DNA of 64,000 nucleotides. Source: Rhodocyclales bacterium GT-UBC. Lineage in GTDB: Bacteria > Pseudomonadota > Gammaproteobacteria > Burkholderiales > Rhodocyclaceae. The position numbers were made by a program, and so were the translations under genes. Of the stretch, positions 1 to 9,291 are shown one piece after another; within the stretch, counting starts at the first letter, position 1; the number at the start of each line of letters is the position of its first letter. The stretch spans positions 432,780 through 496,779 of the forward strand of contig QXPY01000001.1 of the NCBI GenBank assembly GCA_003583745.1, in the 5' to 3' direction. The notes under the pieces were generated by a model. It made no database searches. It had not been told where the DNA came from and was given only the letters and a program-made list of their open reading frames with translations.

Positions 1-752
1 TCAAGTACGGCCGGCTTCAAATACTTGGCGGCGAGCTGGCCGATAATGCGGCCAACGCCGGTCGAACCGGTGAAATTGACGCGCTTGACGGCCGGATTGG
101 CGATCAGACGCTCGACGATGGCCGGCGCATCGGCCGGCGCATTGGTCACCACATTGACGACGCCGGCCGGGAAACCGGCTTCGACGAAGACCTGGCCGAT
201 CAGGCGGTGTACGCCCGGGGTCAGCTCCGATGCCTTGAGGACCACCGTGTTGCCGCAGGCCAGCGGCACGGCGACGGCACGCGTACCGAGGATGACCGGC
301 GCATTCCAAGGCGCAATGCCGAGCACCACGCCGGCCGGCTGGCGCAGGGCCATGGCCAGGTTGCCCTCGATATCGCTCGGAATGACCTCGCCGCCGACCT
401 GGGTCACCAGGCCGGCCGCATCGCGCAGCATGTTGGCGGCGAGCATGGCATTGAAGCCGTACCACATCGGCGTCGAACCGGCTTCGGCGACACCCAGCTC
501 GACGAAGTCCCCGGCATGGCTGTCCATGACATCGGCGGCCTTGAGCAGAAGCTTGCGTCGCTCGCTCGGCGGCATTGCCGACCAGGCCGGGAAGGCTGCT
601 GCGGCGGCGGCCACGGCGGCATCGGCATCGGCCAGCGTGGCGGCGGCCACGATCGAGACCGTTTCGCCGCTGACCGGGCTCTTGCGCTCGAAAGTTGCGC
701 CATTCGAAGCGGCACAGGCTGCGCCGCCGATAAGCAATTGAATGCTGTTCAT
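1..752 (-). CDS. vdh: Vanillin/aromatic aldehyde dehydrogenase, C-terminus beyond window
   Basis: NAD(P)-dependent aldehyde dehydrogenase of the vanillin/salicylaldehyde dehydrogenase group, expected to oxidise vanillin or 4-hydroxybenzaldehyde to the acid. About 250 residues are visible. They include the ALDH motifs APWNAPVI (substrate pocket and cofactor entry), VVLKASELTPG (cofactor-binding lysine) and FTGSTGVGR (Rossmann glycine motif). The catalytic Cys and Glu lie past the window edge. The start ATG follows an AGGAGACAGGAT Shine-Dalgarno sequence. It is the second gene after the hydratase-lyase, 52 bp downstream on the same strand, which is the usual ferulate side-chain cleavage pair. 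The family is certain; the exact aldehyde is inferred from context. Confidence 0.9.
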   Translation of the reverse strand, partial: MNSIQLLIGGAACAASNGATFERKSPVSGETVSIVAAATLADADAAVAAAAAAFPAWSAMPPSERRKLLLKAADVMDSHAGDFVELGVAEAGSTPMWYGFNAMLAANMLRDAAGLVTQVGGEVIPSDIEGNLAMALRQPAGVVLGIAPWNAPVILGTRAVAVPLACGNTVVLKASELTPGVHRLIGQVFVEAGFPAGVVNVVTNAPADAPAIVERLIANPAVKRVNFTGSTGVGRIIGQLAAKYLKPAVL

Positions 753-804
753 ATCCTGTCTCCTCCAGTATTCGAAACTTGCCGGGCTTTCCCCGGCTTC
801 GGGC

Positions 805-1635
805 TCAGCGCTTGTAGGTCTGCAGGCCCGGCTTCAGGGTCTTGTCGTCGAGGAACTGCTTCATGCCTTCCTTGCGGCCTTGCTCCGGATCGCGGCCGAT
901 GCACTGGTCGAGCTTGGCGTAGAGGTAATCCTCGTTCTGATCCCAGTCGAGTTCGCGGCAGCGCTTGAAGCCGTTCTTGGCATAGCGCAGGACCACCGGA
1001 TTTTTCGCCAACAGCTTTTCGGCCAACGCCTGGACTTCGCCGCGCAGCTGGGCGAGCGGCACGCTTTTGTTAACCAAACCCATCTGGGCGGCCTTCTGAC
1101 CGCTGAACGGCTCGCCAGTCATGATGTAGTAGAGGGATTCGCGCTGCCCGACGGTATCGGCCATCGCCTTGCTGACCAGATTGCCCGGCGGGATGCCCCA
1201 GTTGATTTCGGACAGACCGAAGGTTGCCTCGTCGGCCGCGATGGCCAGGTCGCAAGCGACCAGGGGTGAGAATCCGCCACCGAAACACCAGCCGTTGACC
1301 ATGGCGATGGTCGGCTTGTTGTACATGCGGAGCAGCTTCCATTGCCATTCGCAGGCTTCGCGGCGCGACACTTCCTGGAAAATTTCCGGCTTGCCGTCGG
1401 TTTCGCGGAAGTATTCCTTGAGATCCATGCCGGCGGTCCAGGCGTCGCCCGCACCGGTCAGGACCACGACGCCGGCGTCGGCATCGAGCTCGAGCGTGCG
1501 CAGCACGTCGGCCATCTCGCGATTGAGCGTCGGGCTCATTGCATTGCGCTTCTCCGGACGATTGAACGTCACCCAGGCGATACCCGCCTCGACTTCAACT
1601 TTTACAACCGACCAACGACCTTCGTATTTCGACAT
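805..1635 (-). CDS. ech: p-Hydroxycinnamoyl-CoA hydratase/lyase
   Basis: Crotonase-fold enzyme that hydrates feruloyl-, caffeoyl- or p-coumaroyl-CoA and cleaves the product to the benzaldehyde plus acetyl-CoA. The 276-residue length matches the family. Visible signatures are the oxyanion-hole region with MVNGWCFGGGFSP, the catalytic-Glu segment LSEINWGIPPGNLV, and MDLKEYF with the conserved tyrosine of hydroxycinnamoyl-CoA lyases. An upstream in-frame start exists, but the ATG giving MSKYEGRW has a proper GAGGAG site and matches the family N-terminus. It is first in a two-gene operon with the aldehyde dehydrogenase, and a perfect palindrome lies in its promoter region. No feruloyl-CoA synthetase is in the window. 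Confidence 0.95.
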   Translation of the reverse strand: MSKYEGRWSVVKVEVEAGIAWVTFNRPEKRNAMSPTLNREMADVLRTLELDADAGVVVLTGAGDAWTAGMDLKEYFRETDGKPEIFQEVSRREACEWQWKLLRMYNKPTIAMVNGWCFGGGFSPLVACDLAIAADEATFGLSEINWGIPPGNLVSKAMADTVGQRESLYYIMTGEPFSGQKAAQMGLVNKSVPLAQLRGEVQALAEKLLAKNPVVLRYAKNGFKRCRELDWDQNEDYLYAKLDQCIGRDPEQGRKEGMKQFLDDKTLKPGLQTYKR

Positions 1636-1661
1636 TGCCACTCTCCTCTGAGATAAAAAGT

Positions 1662-1678
1662 TATCAGGTAACCTGATA
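1662..1678. promoter_or_regulatory. Perfect palindrome, likely MarR-family operator of ech-vdh
   Basis: TATCAGGT-A-ACCTGATA is a perfect 8-1-8 inverted repeat located 27 bp upstream of the ech start codon, between ech and the divergent MarR gene. MarR-type repressors of hydroxycinnamate genes typically bind palindromes of this size and are released by the CoA thioester. The assignment to this regulator is inferred from position. Confidence 0.7.
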
Positions 1679-1793
1679 TGTGAGCCATCATATTTCATCC
1701 AAAGACAAAGTCAACAGGTGTAATCGATTGCGCAATAAATAATTTTCCGAATGCGCGCCAATGGCTCGGGACAGTTAGAATGTGTCCGCCACA

Positions 1794-1810
1794 TATCAGG
1801 CACCCTGTCA
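1794..1810. promoter_or_regulatory. Second, imperfect copy of the MarR-type palindrome
   Basis: TATCAGGC-A-CCCTGTCA keeps 7 of 8 bases of the left arm and 5 of 8 of the right arm of the perfect site about 130 bp away. It lies 58 bp upstream of the marR start and could serve autoregulation. The right arm is weak, so this is a candidate only. Confidence 0.4.
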
Positions 1811-1867
1811 TCATTCAGCCCCAGATACAGGACCTTTTTCCATTTCATCCACGTACGGATTCGCACG

Positions 1868-2341
1868 ATGTCCGACTTCCCTTCCACTGCCAGTGACGAC
1901 GCCCCGCTCCTGCCGAGCGGCTTCTGCTATCTGATCGGCCGCCTCGACCATGCCTTGACACGGCGCATGCTCGATGTCCTGGCCCCGCTCGGCCTTACGG
2001 TCAGCCAGTACACGGCCCTTTCCTTCATCGACTCGCAGGAGCAGATCAGCAACGCCCAGCTGGCCGAGCGCACGCTGATCTCGCCACAATCGGCCAATGA
2101 GATGGTCAAGCAGATGAACGAGAAAGGCTGGATCGAGCGGGCTCCCGATCCTTTTCATGGCCGGGTCGTCCGCCTCGGCGTCACAACCGCCGGCAAAGTT
2201 CTGCTGCTGCAGGCGCATGCCGCCGTTGCCAGGCTTGAAACGGAGATGCTGACCAGCTTTACCGCAACGCAACGGAAAACGATCCACGGCAATCTGCGCC
2301 AGGTGTTACACACGCTGAAGGATCTCAAGAACGCGGAATAG
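1868..2341 (+). CDS. MarR-family regulator of the hydroxycinnamate operon
   Basis: 157-residue winged-helix regulator, divergent from ech-vdh. The central region, with ISNAQLAERTLISPQSANEMVKQ as recognition helices and a DPFHGRVVRLGVT wing, is typical MarR. The chosen ATG (MSDFPSTASDD) replaces a longer frame that begins inside the operator region and has no ribosome site. Gene position, family and the intervening palindromes suggest it represses ech-vdh until hydroxycinnamoyl-CoA accumulates, as known for FerC/FerR/CouR-type proteins. That function is inferred. Confidence 0.85.
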   Translation: MSDFPSTASDDAPLLPSGFCYLIGRLDHALTRRMLDVLAPLGLTVSQYTALSFIDSQEQISNAQLAERTLISPQSANEMVKQMNEKGWIERAPDPFHGRVVRLGVTTAGKVLLLQAHAAVARLETEMLTSFTATQRKTIHGNLRQVLHTLKDLKNAE

Positions 2342-2417
2342 TCGTCCGGGAGCCCCTCCCGCAGACGGAAACCGCATCACCATCGAAAACGCTTTACTGT
2401 CAGAGGAAGATGCACCG

Positions 2418-3329
2418 GTGGATCTGAAACAACTCGAATACTTCGTCCGCGTTGCCGAACTGGGCAGCTTTACCCGGGCCTCCATCGTGCTCGATATCGC
2501 CCAGCCGGCCCTGAGCCGGCAGGTCCGCCTGCTCGAACTGGAATTCGAACAGACGCTGTTGCTGCGCAACGGCCGCGGCGTGACGACAACCGATGCCGGC
2601 AAGCTGCTGCTTGAATACGGCCGCGGCATCCTCTACCAGGCCGAACGCTTGCGCGAGGAACTGGGCCGGGCGCGCGGCGCCCTGGTTGGCCATGTTGCGC
2701 TGGGCATGCCGCCCGGCCTGCTGAAAATGCTCTCCGTGCCCATCCTGCACGAATTCAAGGCGCGCCTGCCGGCCGCCAAACTGTCCATCCGCGAGGGTTT
2801 GACCACCGGCATGCAGGAAGCCCTGATCTCGGGCCGCCTCGATCTGGCGCTGCTCTACAACGCATCGCCCTCACCCGACGTAGATCTGACCCCGCTGCTT
2901 GACGAAGAAATGTTCCTGGTCAGCCGCAAGGGCGATGAGCAGGTGCCGGCGCGCTTGCCGATGAGCGAATTGCCGGGCTTCCCGCTGATCGTTCCCAGCC
3001 GCCCGAACGCCATCCGCATGCTGATCGAGGGCGAACTGGCCAACCTCGGCCTGCGCCCCAGCATCGCCCTCGAAGTCGATGGCGTGAGCACCATTCTCGA
3101 CCTGGTCGGCGAAGGATTCGGTTATGCCGTCCTGTCGCGCAATGCAGTCGCCAACCTGGCCGGTACGCAGGTGTTTCAGTTGAGCCCGATCGTCGATCCG
3201 GTGCTCTTCAGCAAGCTATCGCTGGCACTCAACTCGCACCGCCAGGTCACTGCGACTCAGCGCGCCCTGATCGAGATCGTACAAAAAGTCGCCGGCGAGC
3301 GACTCGCCAAGCAGCCCTGCAAGGGCTGA
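2418..3329 (+). CDS. LysR-family transcriptional regulator
   Basis: 303-residue LysR regulator with an N-terminal HTH (MDLKQLEYFVRVAELGSF, ALSRQVRLLE) and a C-terminal periplasmic-binding-like effector domain. Start is GTG at a position matching the family N-terminus; a nearby ATG is out of frame. It follows marR on the same strand and is convergent with pobA 45 bp downstream. Its target is not apparent. Being between two aromatic-acid loci suggests a role in aromatic catabolism, but no divergent target gene is present to support that. Confidence 0.85.
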   Translation: MDLKQLEYFVRVAELGSFTRASIVLDIAQPALSRQVRLLELEFEQTLLLRNGRGVTTTDAGKLLLEYGRGILYQAERLREELGRARGALVGHVALGMPPGLLKMLSVPILHEFKARLPAAKLSIREGLTTGMQEALISGRLDLALLYNASPSPDVDLTPLLDEEMFLVSRKGDEQVPARLPMSELPGFPLIVPSRPNAIRMLIEGELANLGLRPSIALEVDGVSTILDLVGEGFGYAVLSRNAVANLAGTQVFQLSPIVDPVLFSKLSLALNSHRQVTATQRALIEIVQKVAGERLAKQPCKG

Positions 3330-3373
3330 AGGGAGCCGTCGCCGGCGGTATCGGCGCCGCCTGGCGCCAGAAA

Positions 3374-4576
<1,203 letters not shown>

Positions 4577-4770
4577 TCAATTCCGGGCAATTGCAAAATC
4601 CGGTTGTTTTCTGAGCGATTCAATCGTTAGGCCCCTTGCATCGGGCTGTTGGGAGATTAGGCTTTCGCGTACCATCGACCAATGGACGATCAACACAAAC
4701 AATTGGACTTTTTTTATATCAAAAAGCGGCATAACTGCTATATCGGCAGACATACTTGCATTTTTCAAAC

Positions 4771-5649
4771 ATGACAACGCTAATTCCCACCTTCTCGCTG
4801 TACGGCGAGGAACCCACCGGAGTCAGCCGCGAATATCTTCATATCGAGGAAATTTCGGCCCGCAGCGCCGCCCGAAACTGGCAGATCGACACCCATACCC
4901 ACAATGGATTGCTGCAGCTGCTGTTTGTTTTTTCGGGGACGGCACGGGTTCGCCTGGATAGTGCCGAGAACGAGCACGAATCGACGATCGCGGTGATCAT
5001 TCCGCCGGGCGTCATCCACGCCTTCAAGTTCATGCCGCAGACCGCCGGCTATGTCCTCACCCTCGATGCTTCTGGCCTGGCAGGCGAGTCCGAAGACGGA
5101 ACGCAGATGTTCTCGATACTCAAGGGCAAAGCCGATGTGATCGTGCTCGAAGACGAAGGCAGCTGCAGCGCCAAACGCATCCGTGGCCTGCTCGAACAGA
5201 TCGAAGCCGAGTTTCGCACCCCGGGGCCGGCGAGTACCCGCCTGCAAGTCTGGCTGGTCCGTGCGCTGCTGCTGTTGCTGGTCCGCGCCCAACTGCAAAC
5301 CGAGACCGGTTCCGACGAACGAACACCAGGCTTGATGGATCGCTTTCGCGAGCAGGTTGAGGCGCACTATGCCGAACATTGGCCCATCGAACGCTACGCC
5401 AAAGCACTCAACCTGACCGAAAGCCGGCTAAACCGACTGAGTCAGAAAAGCTTTGGCCTGTCGGCCTTCGCACTCACCCAGGAGCGCCTCTTGCTCGAGG
5501 CGCGCCGAAAACTGATCTACACCAGCACCCCGATCTCGCAACTGGCCTACGAGTTGGGTTTCTCCGAACCAGCCTATTTCTGCCGCTTTTTCAAGAAGCA
5601 GACCGGACTTACAGCCAGCGCCTTTCGCTCGGGAAACCGCCAGGAGTAA
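4771..5649 (+). CDS. AraC/XylS-family activator, PobC type
   Basis: 292-residue regulator with an N-terminal cupin sensor domain (HTHNGLLQLLFVFSG, IIPPGVIHAFKF) and a C-terminal double HTH (ISQLAYELGFSEPAYFCRFFKKQTGL). The ATG giving MTTLIPTFSLYGEEP is preferred over an upstream TTG. Divergent placement from pobA matches the known pobA/pobC arrangement in pseudomonads, where the AraC-type protein activates pobA in response to 4-hydroxybenzoate. Function is by context and family. Confidence 0.88.
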   Translation: MTTLIPTFSLYGEEPTGVSREYLHIEEISARSAARNWQIDTHTHNGLLQLLFVFSGTARVRLDSAENEHESTIAVIIPPGVIHAFKFMPQTAGYVLTLDASGLAGESEDGTQMFSILKGKADVIVLEDEGSCSAKRIRGLLEQIEAEFRTPGPASTRLQVWLVRALLLLLVRAQLQTETGSDERTPGLMDRFREQVEAHYAEHWPIERYAKALNLTESRLNRLSQKSFGLSAFALTQERLLLEARRKLIYTSTPISQLAYELGFSEPAYFCRFFKKQTGLTASAFRSGNRQE

Positions 5650-5813
5650 GAACGTGCCGGGTCTTCCAAAACGCGTCATCGATGAAATCGCCGGGCAACG
5701 AATACCTGGAGTCCGATAGGCCGATTCCGCATAGCTCGTATGCATGATCGCGCCTAGGCTTGATCCGCCGTTGTCGCTACAGTCGGCCAGATATCACCAA
5801 CCGCGCGCCCAAC

Positions 5814-7001
5814 ATGAATCGTCCTCGCCCGACCGAGCAGCTGCTCATCCTTATCATTACCGGTTGCTTTGTCCTGCAGCCCATATCGACCGACCTCTAT
5901 CTCGCATCGCTGCCGCATCTGGTGAGTGAATTCGGCGTTTCGATGGTCATCGTCCAGCAAACGCTTTCCTTCTTCACCATCGGCTTTGGCGTCACCCAGC
6001 TCATCAGCGGTCCCTTATCCGACCGTTTTGGGCGGAAACCCATGGTGCTTGCCGGGCTGGCAACCTATTTCATCGCCAGCCTGATCTGCGCCCGGGCCGG
6101 CGATATCTATACCCTGATCAGCGGACGATTCCTGCAGGCGATTGGCTGCTGCACCGCCATCGTCGTCTGCCGAGCCATCATCCGCGATTGCTACAGCCCG
6201 AGCGAGGGGGCGCAACGCATTGCGCGGGCTTCCAACTACATGGGGCTGGCTGTCTTCACCGGCCCGATCGTCGGCGCACTGCTGCAAGACACAGCTGGAT
6301 GGCGCGCCGCATTTTATCTCCACACACTGCTCTCCCTGGCCGTGCTGGTTTTCGCCTGGCGAATGCTGCAGGAAAGCAACCGTCCAACGAATCCGCAAGC
6401 GATCACCCCTCTTGCACTGGCCCGTTCTTACCTTGAGTTGTGCGGCACCCGCGCCTTCTGGCGCTACGCCCTGCCTGGCTGCTTGAGCTACGGCACGATT
6501 TTCGTATTCATCTCCGGCGCCGCCTTTGGCTTCATCAAGATTCTCGGGGTCTCGACGATCCACTACGGTTACTGCTTTTCGTTGGGTTGCGCCGGCTATC
6601 TGGCAGGCACCTACCTCTGTCGAAAACTGCTACCCAAACTGGGCATGGAAAAAGTCATGACCATGGGCAGCCGTAGCATGCTGCTTTCCGGATTCGGTTT
6701 CCTGGTCTGTACCTTGTCGGGAATCGAGCACTGGACGCTGCTCGTTCTGTTTCAGTTCGGCAGCATGTTCTCGCATGGCCTGATCTTCCCGACCACCCAA
6801 GCCGGATCGGTCGCCCCGTTTCCGCAAAAAGCGGGAACAGCCGCCGGCCTTTTCGGCGCAGTGAGCGTGCTGGGTACCTTGCTTGCCACCACCTTGATCG
6901 GCATCAACCTGAAAGCGACTTTGTCGCCCATGGCGATCCTGGCCTTTGTCATGAGCCTGGCCCTGTTCCTCTCCGTGCGCCTGAATCGCACCGAAAACTG
7001 A
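5814..7001 (+). CDS. Bcr/CflA-subfamily MFS drug exporter
   Basis: 395-residue major facilitator with about 12 hydrophobic segments. It has the loop 2-3 motif GPLSDRFGRKPMVLAG and the Bcr/CflA-like N-terminus with PISTDLYLASLPHL. Expected to be a proton-driven exporter in the inner membrane. The ATG giving MNRPRPTEQ fits the family; an earlier in-frame start adds 18 residues that do not look membrane-linked. It ends a few bases before a fragment of an IS3-family transposase, so the 3' flank has been rearranged. The substrate is unknown. Confidence 0.85.
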   Translation: MNRPRPTEQLLILIITGCFVLQPISTDLYLASLPHLVSEFGVSMVIVQQTLSFFTIGFGVTQLISGPLSDRFGRKPMVLAGLATYFIASLICARAGDIYTLISGRFLQAIGCCTAIVVCRAIIRDCYSPSEGAQRIARASNYMGLAVFTGPIVGALLQDTAGWRAAFYLHTLLSLAVLVFAWRMLQESNRPTNPQAITPLALARSYLELCGTRAFWRYALPGCLSYGTIFVFISGAAFGFIKILGVSTIHYGYCFSLGCAGYLAGTYLCRKLLPKLGMEKVMTMGSRSMLLSGFGFLVCTLSGIEHWTLLVLFQFGSMFSHGLIFPTTQAGSVAPFPQKAGTAAGLFGAVSVLGTLLATTLIGINLKATLSPMAILAFVMSLALFLSVRLNRTEN

Positions 7002-7009
7002 GGCGGCTC

Positions 7010-7238
7010 CGCTACGCCGAACGACTGGCCGACGCCGGCATCGAACATTCAGCCGGCAGCAAGGGCGACCGCCACGACAATGCGTCGCCCGCGCCGATCA
7101 AGCGTTTGTAGCCAAGCCAGGTTGAACCATTTGGCCCCCTGCTCCTGCCGAGGCTGAATGTCGGTATTGTCGGCAAGCACCAGCGCCGGCCAGAAAGGCC
7201 GGCACTGGAAGTCAGGAACCTCCAAAACCTGGGGCTGC
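7010..7238 (+). mobile_element. Remnant of an IS3-family transposase (OrfB C-terminus)
   Basis: Translating from 7013 gives YAERLADAGIEHSAGSKGD followed by RHDNA, which matches the conserved catalytic C-terminal region of IS3-family OrfB (typically ERLAEAGIEPSVGSVGDSYDNALAE). The frame then degenerates to a stop at 7109-7111. In another frame, at about 7150-7190, EPFG and PAPAEAECRYCRQAPAP match the usual LEPIGxIPPAEAExxYY ending. Start, catalytic DDE core and terminal repeats are absent. It is a non-functional scar between the MFS gene and the hemerythrin gene. Confidence 0.75.
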
Positions 7239-7802
7239 TTAGCCCAAGCCGTAGGGCGCCGGCGTCAGGTTGACGATCTGGTGGAACAGCTCGCCAAACT
7301 CGCCTTCGGCCCCGGCATAGGGATCGAAATTCTTGGCAAACTCGGCATCGATTTCGGCCCAGTCCTCTGCCGTCAGATCGCGACGAGCCAGCGGCAGCAA
7401 GGTGCCCTCTTCGTCGTTGAGATGCTGCCAGTTGAAATCGAGATAGGTCTGCGCCTCGGCGAACAAGCGGTCGAAAGCCGGCGCGCCGACGCTCTGGTAA
7501 TGGATCAGGGCCTGTATCAGCTCGACCGTCTTCTTGTAGCCGACCCGGTGATCCTCCTGCAGCTTGTCGATCAGCGCCCGCGCTTCCGGCGAGCGCTCGC
7601 GCAGTCGCGGAAACAGCACGTCATCCTCCTTCGGATGGTGGATCGCGTCCGGCGCCCGGGTGATGTAGTCGACCATCATCGCCAGCAGCTTGAAATCCGG
7701 TTCGCGGCGGCCGGCCTTGATTTCGTTCAACAGAAAGCGCAAGGCCTGGAGGATGGAAGCCAGGGCGCGGTGTTCGTCGTGAATGATGTCGATAGTCTTC
7801 AT
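7239..7802 (-). CDS. Hemerythrin-domain (HHE) protein
   Basis: 187-residue four-helix hemerythrin-like protein expected to bind a di-iron centre through HDEHRAL, HHPKEDDVLFPRL, EDHRVG and HLNDEEGTLLPLA. Cytosolic: no signal peptide. Likely roles in the family are oxygen or NO sensing/storage or iron-sulfur protection. It starts 5 bp after livF, so it is probably cotranscribed as the last gene of the Liv-type transporter operon, an unusual partner. Start ATG (MKTIDIIHDEH) fits the family; an upstream start lies inside livF. Confidence 0.88.
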   Translation of the reverse strand: MKTIDIIHDEHRALASILQALRFLLNEIKAGRREPDFKLLAMMVDYITRAPDAIHHPKEDDVLFPRLRERSPEARALIDKLQEDHRVGYKKTVELIQALIHYQSVGAPAFDRLFAEAQTYLDFNWQHLNDEEGTLLPLARRDLTAEDWAEIDAEFAKNFDPYAGAEGEFGELFHQIVNLTPAPYGLG

Positions 7803-7807
7803 CTCGC

Positions 7808-8539
7808 TCACCCGTGATTCGATTCGTTGGAATGCTGGCTGCCGACACCGAGCCACTGGTCGAGGCGCGCCTTGTCGGCACGCAGGACGTCGCTGGCGCC
7901 GTTATAGACCGTCTTGCCGCGTTCGAGCACGACGGCCTGGCGGGTGATCGGCAGGATCTGGTGTGCATGCTGTTCGACCAGAATCACCGCAATGTCGCCG
8001 CTACGCACCATCTGGCTGATGATGCGCAGCAGTTCCTGGACGATCAGCGGTGCCAGCCCTTCCAGCGGTTCGTCGAGGAGCAGCAGGCTGGGATTGAGCA
8101 TCAGCGCCCGGGCCATGGCCAGCATCTGCTGCTCGCCGCCGGACAACTGGTTGCCCATGTTGGCCTTGCGCTCCTCCAGCCGGGGGAACATGGCGTACAA
8201 CTTCTTCAGATCCCAGGGGCCGGGGCGCGCCACCACGGTGATGTTCTCCTCGACCGTCAGCGACGGGAAGATGTCGCGCTCCTGCGGCACCCAGCCGAGG
8301 CCAAGCGCGGCGCGGCGGTGCGAGGGAACAACGGCGAGGTCGGTACCGCGCCAGCGCATGTCGCCGCGGATGAAGCGGTTGGCGCCCATCAGGGTCGACA
8401 GCAAGGTACTTTTGCCCATGCCATTGCGGCCGAGCAAGGCCATGCTGTCGCCTTCCTCCAGTTGCAGGGAGACGCCTTCGAGAACGACGGCATTGCCGTA
8501 GCCGGCCCATACCTCGTCCAGTTTCAATAGTTCAGCCAT
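7808..8539 (-). CDS. livF: Liv-type ABC transporter ATPase
   Basis: 243-residue ATP-binding subunit with Walker A GRNGMGKST, signature LSGGEQQMLAMARAL and Walker B LLLLDEPLEGLAP. LivF group (branched-chain amino acid/hydrophobic amide transporter family). It overlaps livG by 8 bp, which indicates translational coupling. Together with LivG it energises the LivHM permease. The transported compound is probably not an amino acid given the neighbouring aromatic catabolism genes; that is inference. Confidence 0.93.
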   Translation of the reverse strand: MAELLKLDEVWAGYGNAVVLEGVSLQLEEGDSMALLGRNGMGKSTLLSTLMGANRFIRGDMRWRGTDLAVVPSHRRAALGLGWVPQERDIFPSLTVEENITVVARPGPWDLKKLYAMFPRLEERKANMGNQLSGGEQQMLAMARALMLNPSLLLLDEPLEGLAPLIVQELLRIISQMVRSGDIAVILVEQHAHQILPITRQAVVLERGKTVYNGASDVLRADKARLDQWLGVGSQHSNESNHG

Positions 8540-9284
8540 GTAGCGCTTCCCCCAGATAGACTTCCTTGACCCGCTTGTCGACGGCGATTTCCTCGGGCGT
8601 TCCCTCGGTCAGCACGGCACCGCCGACCAGCACGGAAATCCGGTCGGCGAAGCGGAAAACCAGGTCCATGTCATGCTCGATGAGCAGGATGGTTACATCG
8701 CGCGGCAATTGCGCGATGCGCTCGAACAACTCGCGGCTCTCGCCGGTCGGTACGCCGGCCGCCGGTTCGTCGAGAAGCAGTACCTTGGGCTGTGCCGCCA
8801 GGGCCAGGGCGATTTCGATCAGGCGCTGCTTGCCGTAAGCGAGGCTGCGCGTCTTGAGATTGGCGACATCGCCCAGCTTCAGCGAATCGACCAGGGCTGC
8901 CGCCTCGTCCACCGCCTGCGTATGGCTGGCCACCGGCGACCACCAGCGGGCGCCCAGACCCATGCGTTCGAGCACGGCCAGGGTGACCGATTCAAGCACG
9001 GTCAGCTCGGCGAACAGGCGGTTGATCTGGAAGGTCCGGACCAGGCCGCGCTTGACCCGATGATGCTGGGCAAGCGAGGTAACGTCGTCGCCAAGCAGCA
9101 CGACCTTGCCGCTGGTCGGTGTCAAAAAACCGGTGAGCAGGTTGATCAGCGTCGTCTTGCCGGCGCCGTTGGGGCCGATCAGCGCATGCCGCGCGCCGGC
9201 CTCGACATTGAGCGAAACCGAGTTGGTGGCGACGAAGCCGCCGAAGCGCTTGATCAGATCATGGGTTTGCAATACGTAAGACAT
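8532..9284 (-). CDS. livG: Liv-type ABC transporter ATPase
   Basis: 250-residue ATPase with Walker A GPNGAGKTT, a degenerate signature (LAYGKQRLIEIALALA) and Walker B VLLLDEPAAGVP, characteristic of LivG. The chosen ATG gives MSYVLQTHDLIKRFGG; the longer frame starts inside livM. The gap to livM is 7 bp, so these are one operon. Confidence 0.93.
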   Translation of the reverse strand: MSYVLQTHDLIKRFGGFVATNSVSLNVEAGARHALIGPNGAGKTTLINLLTGFLTPTSGKVVLLGDDVTSLAQHHRVKRGLVRTFQINRLFAELTVLESVTLAVLERMGLGARWWSPVASHTQAVDEAAALVDSLKLGDVANLKTRSLAYGKQRLIEIALALAAQPKVLLLDEPAAGVPTGESRELFERIAQLPRDVTILLIEHDMDLVFRFADRISVLVGGAVLTEGTPEEIAVDKRVKEVYLGEALHG

Positions 9285-9291
9285 GGATTCC

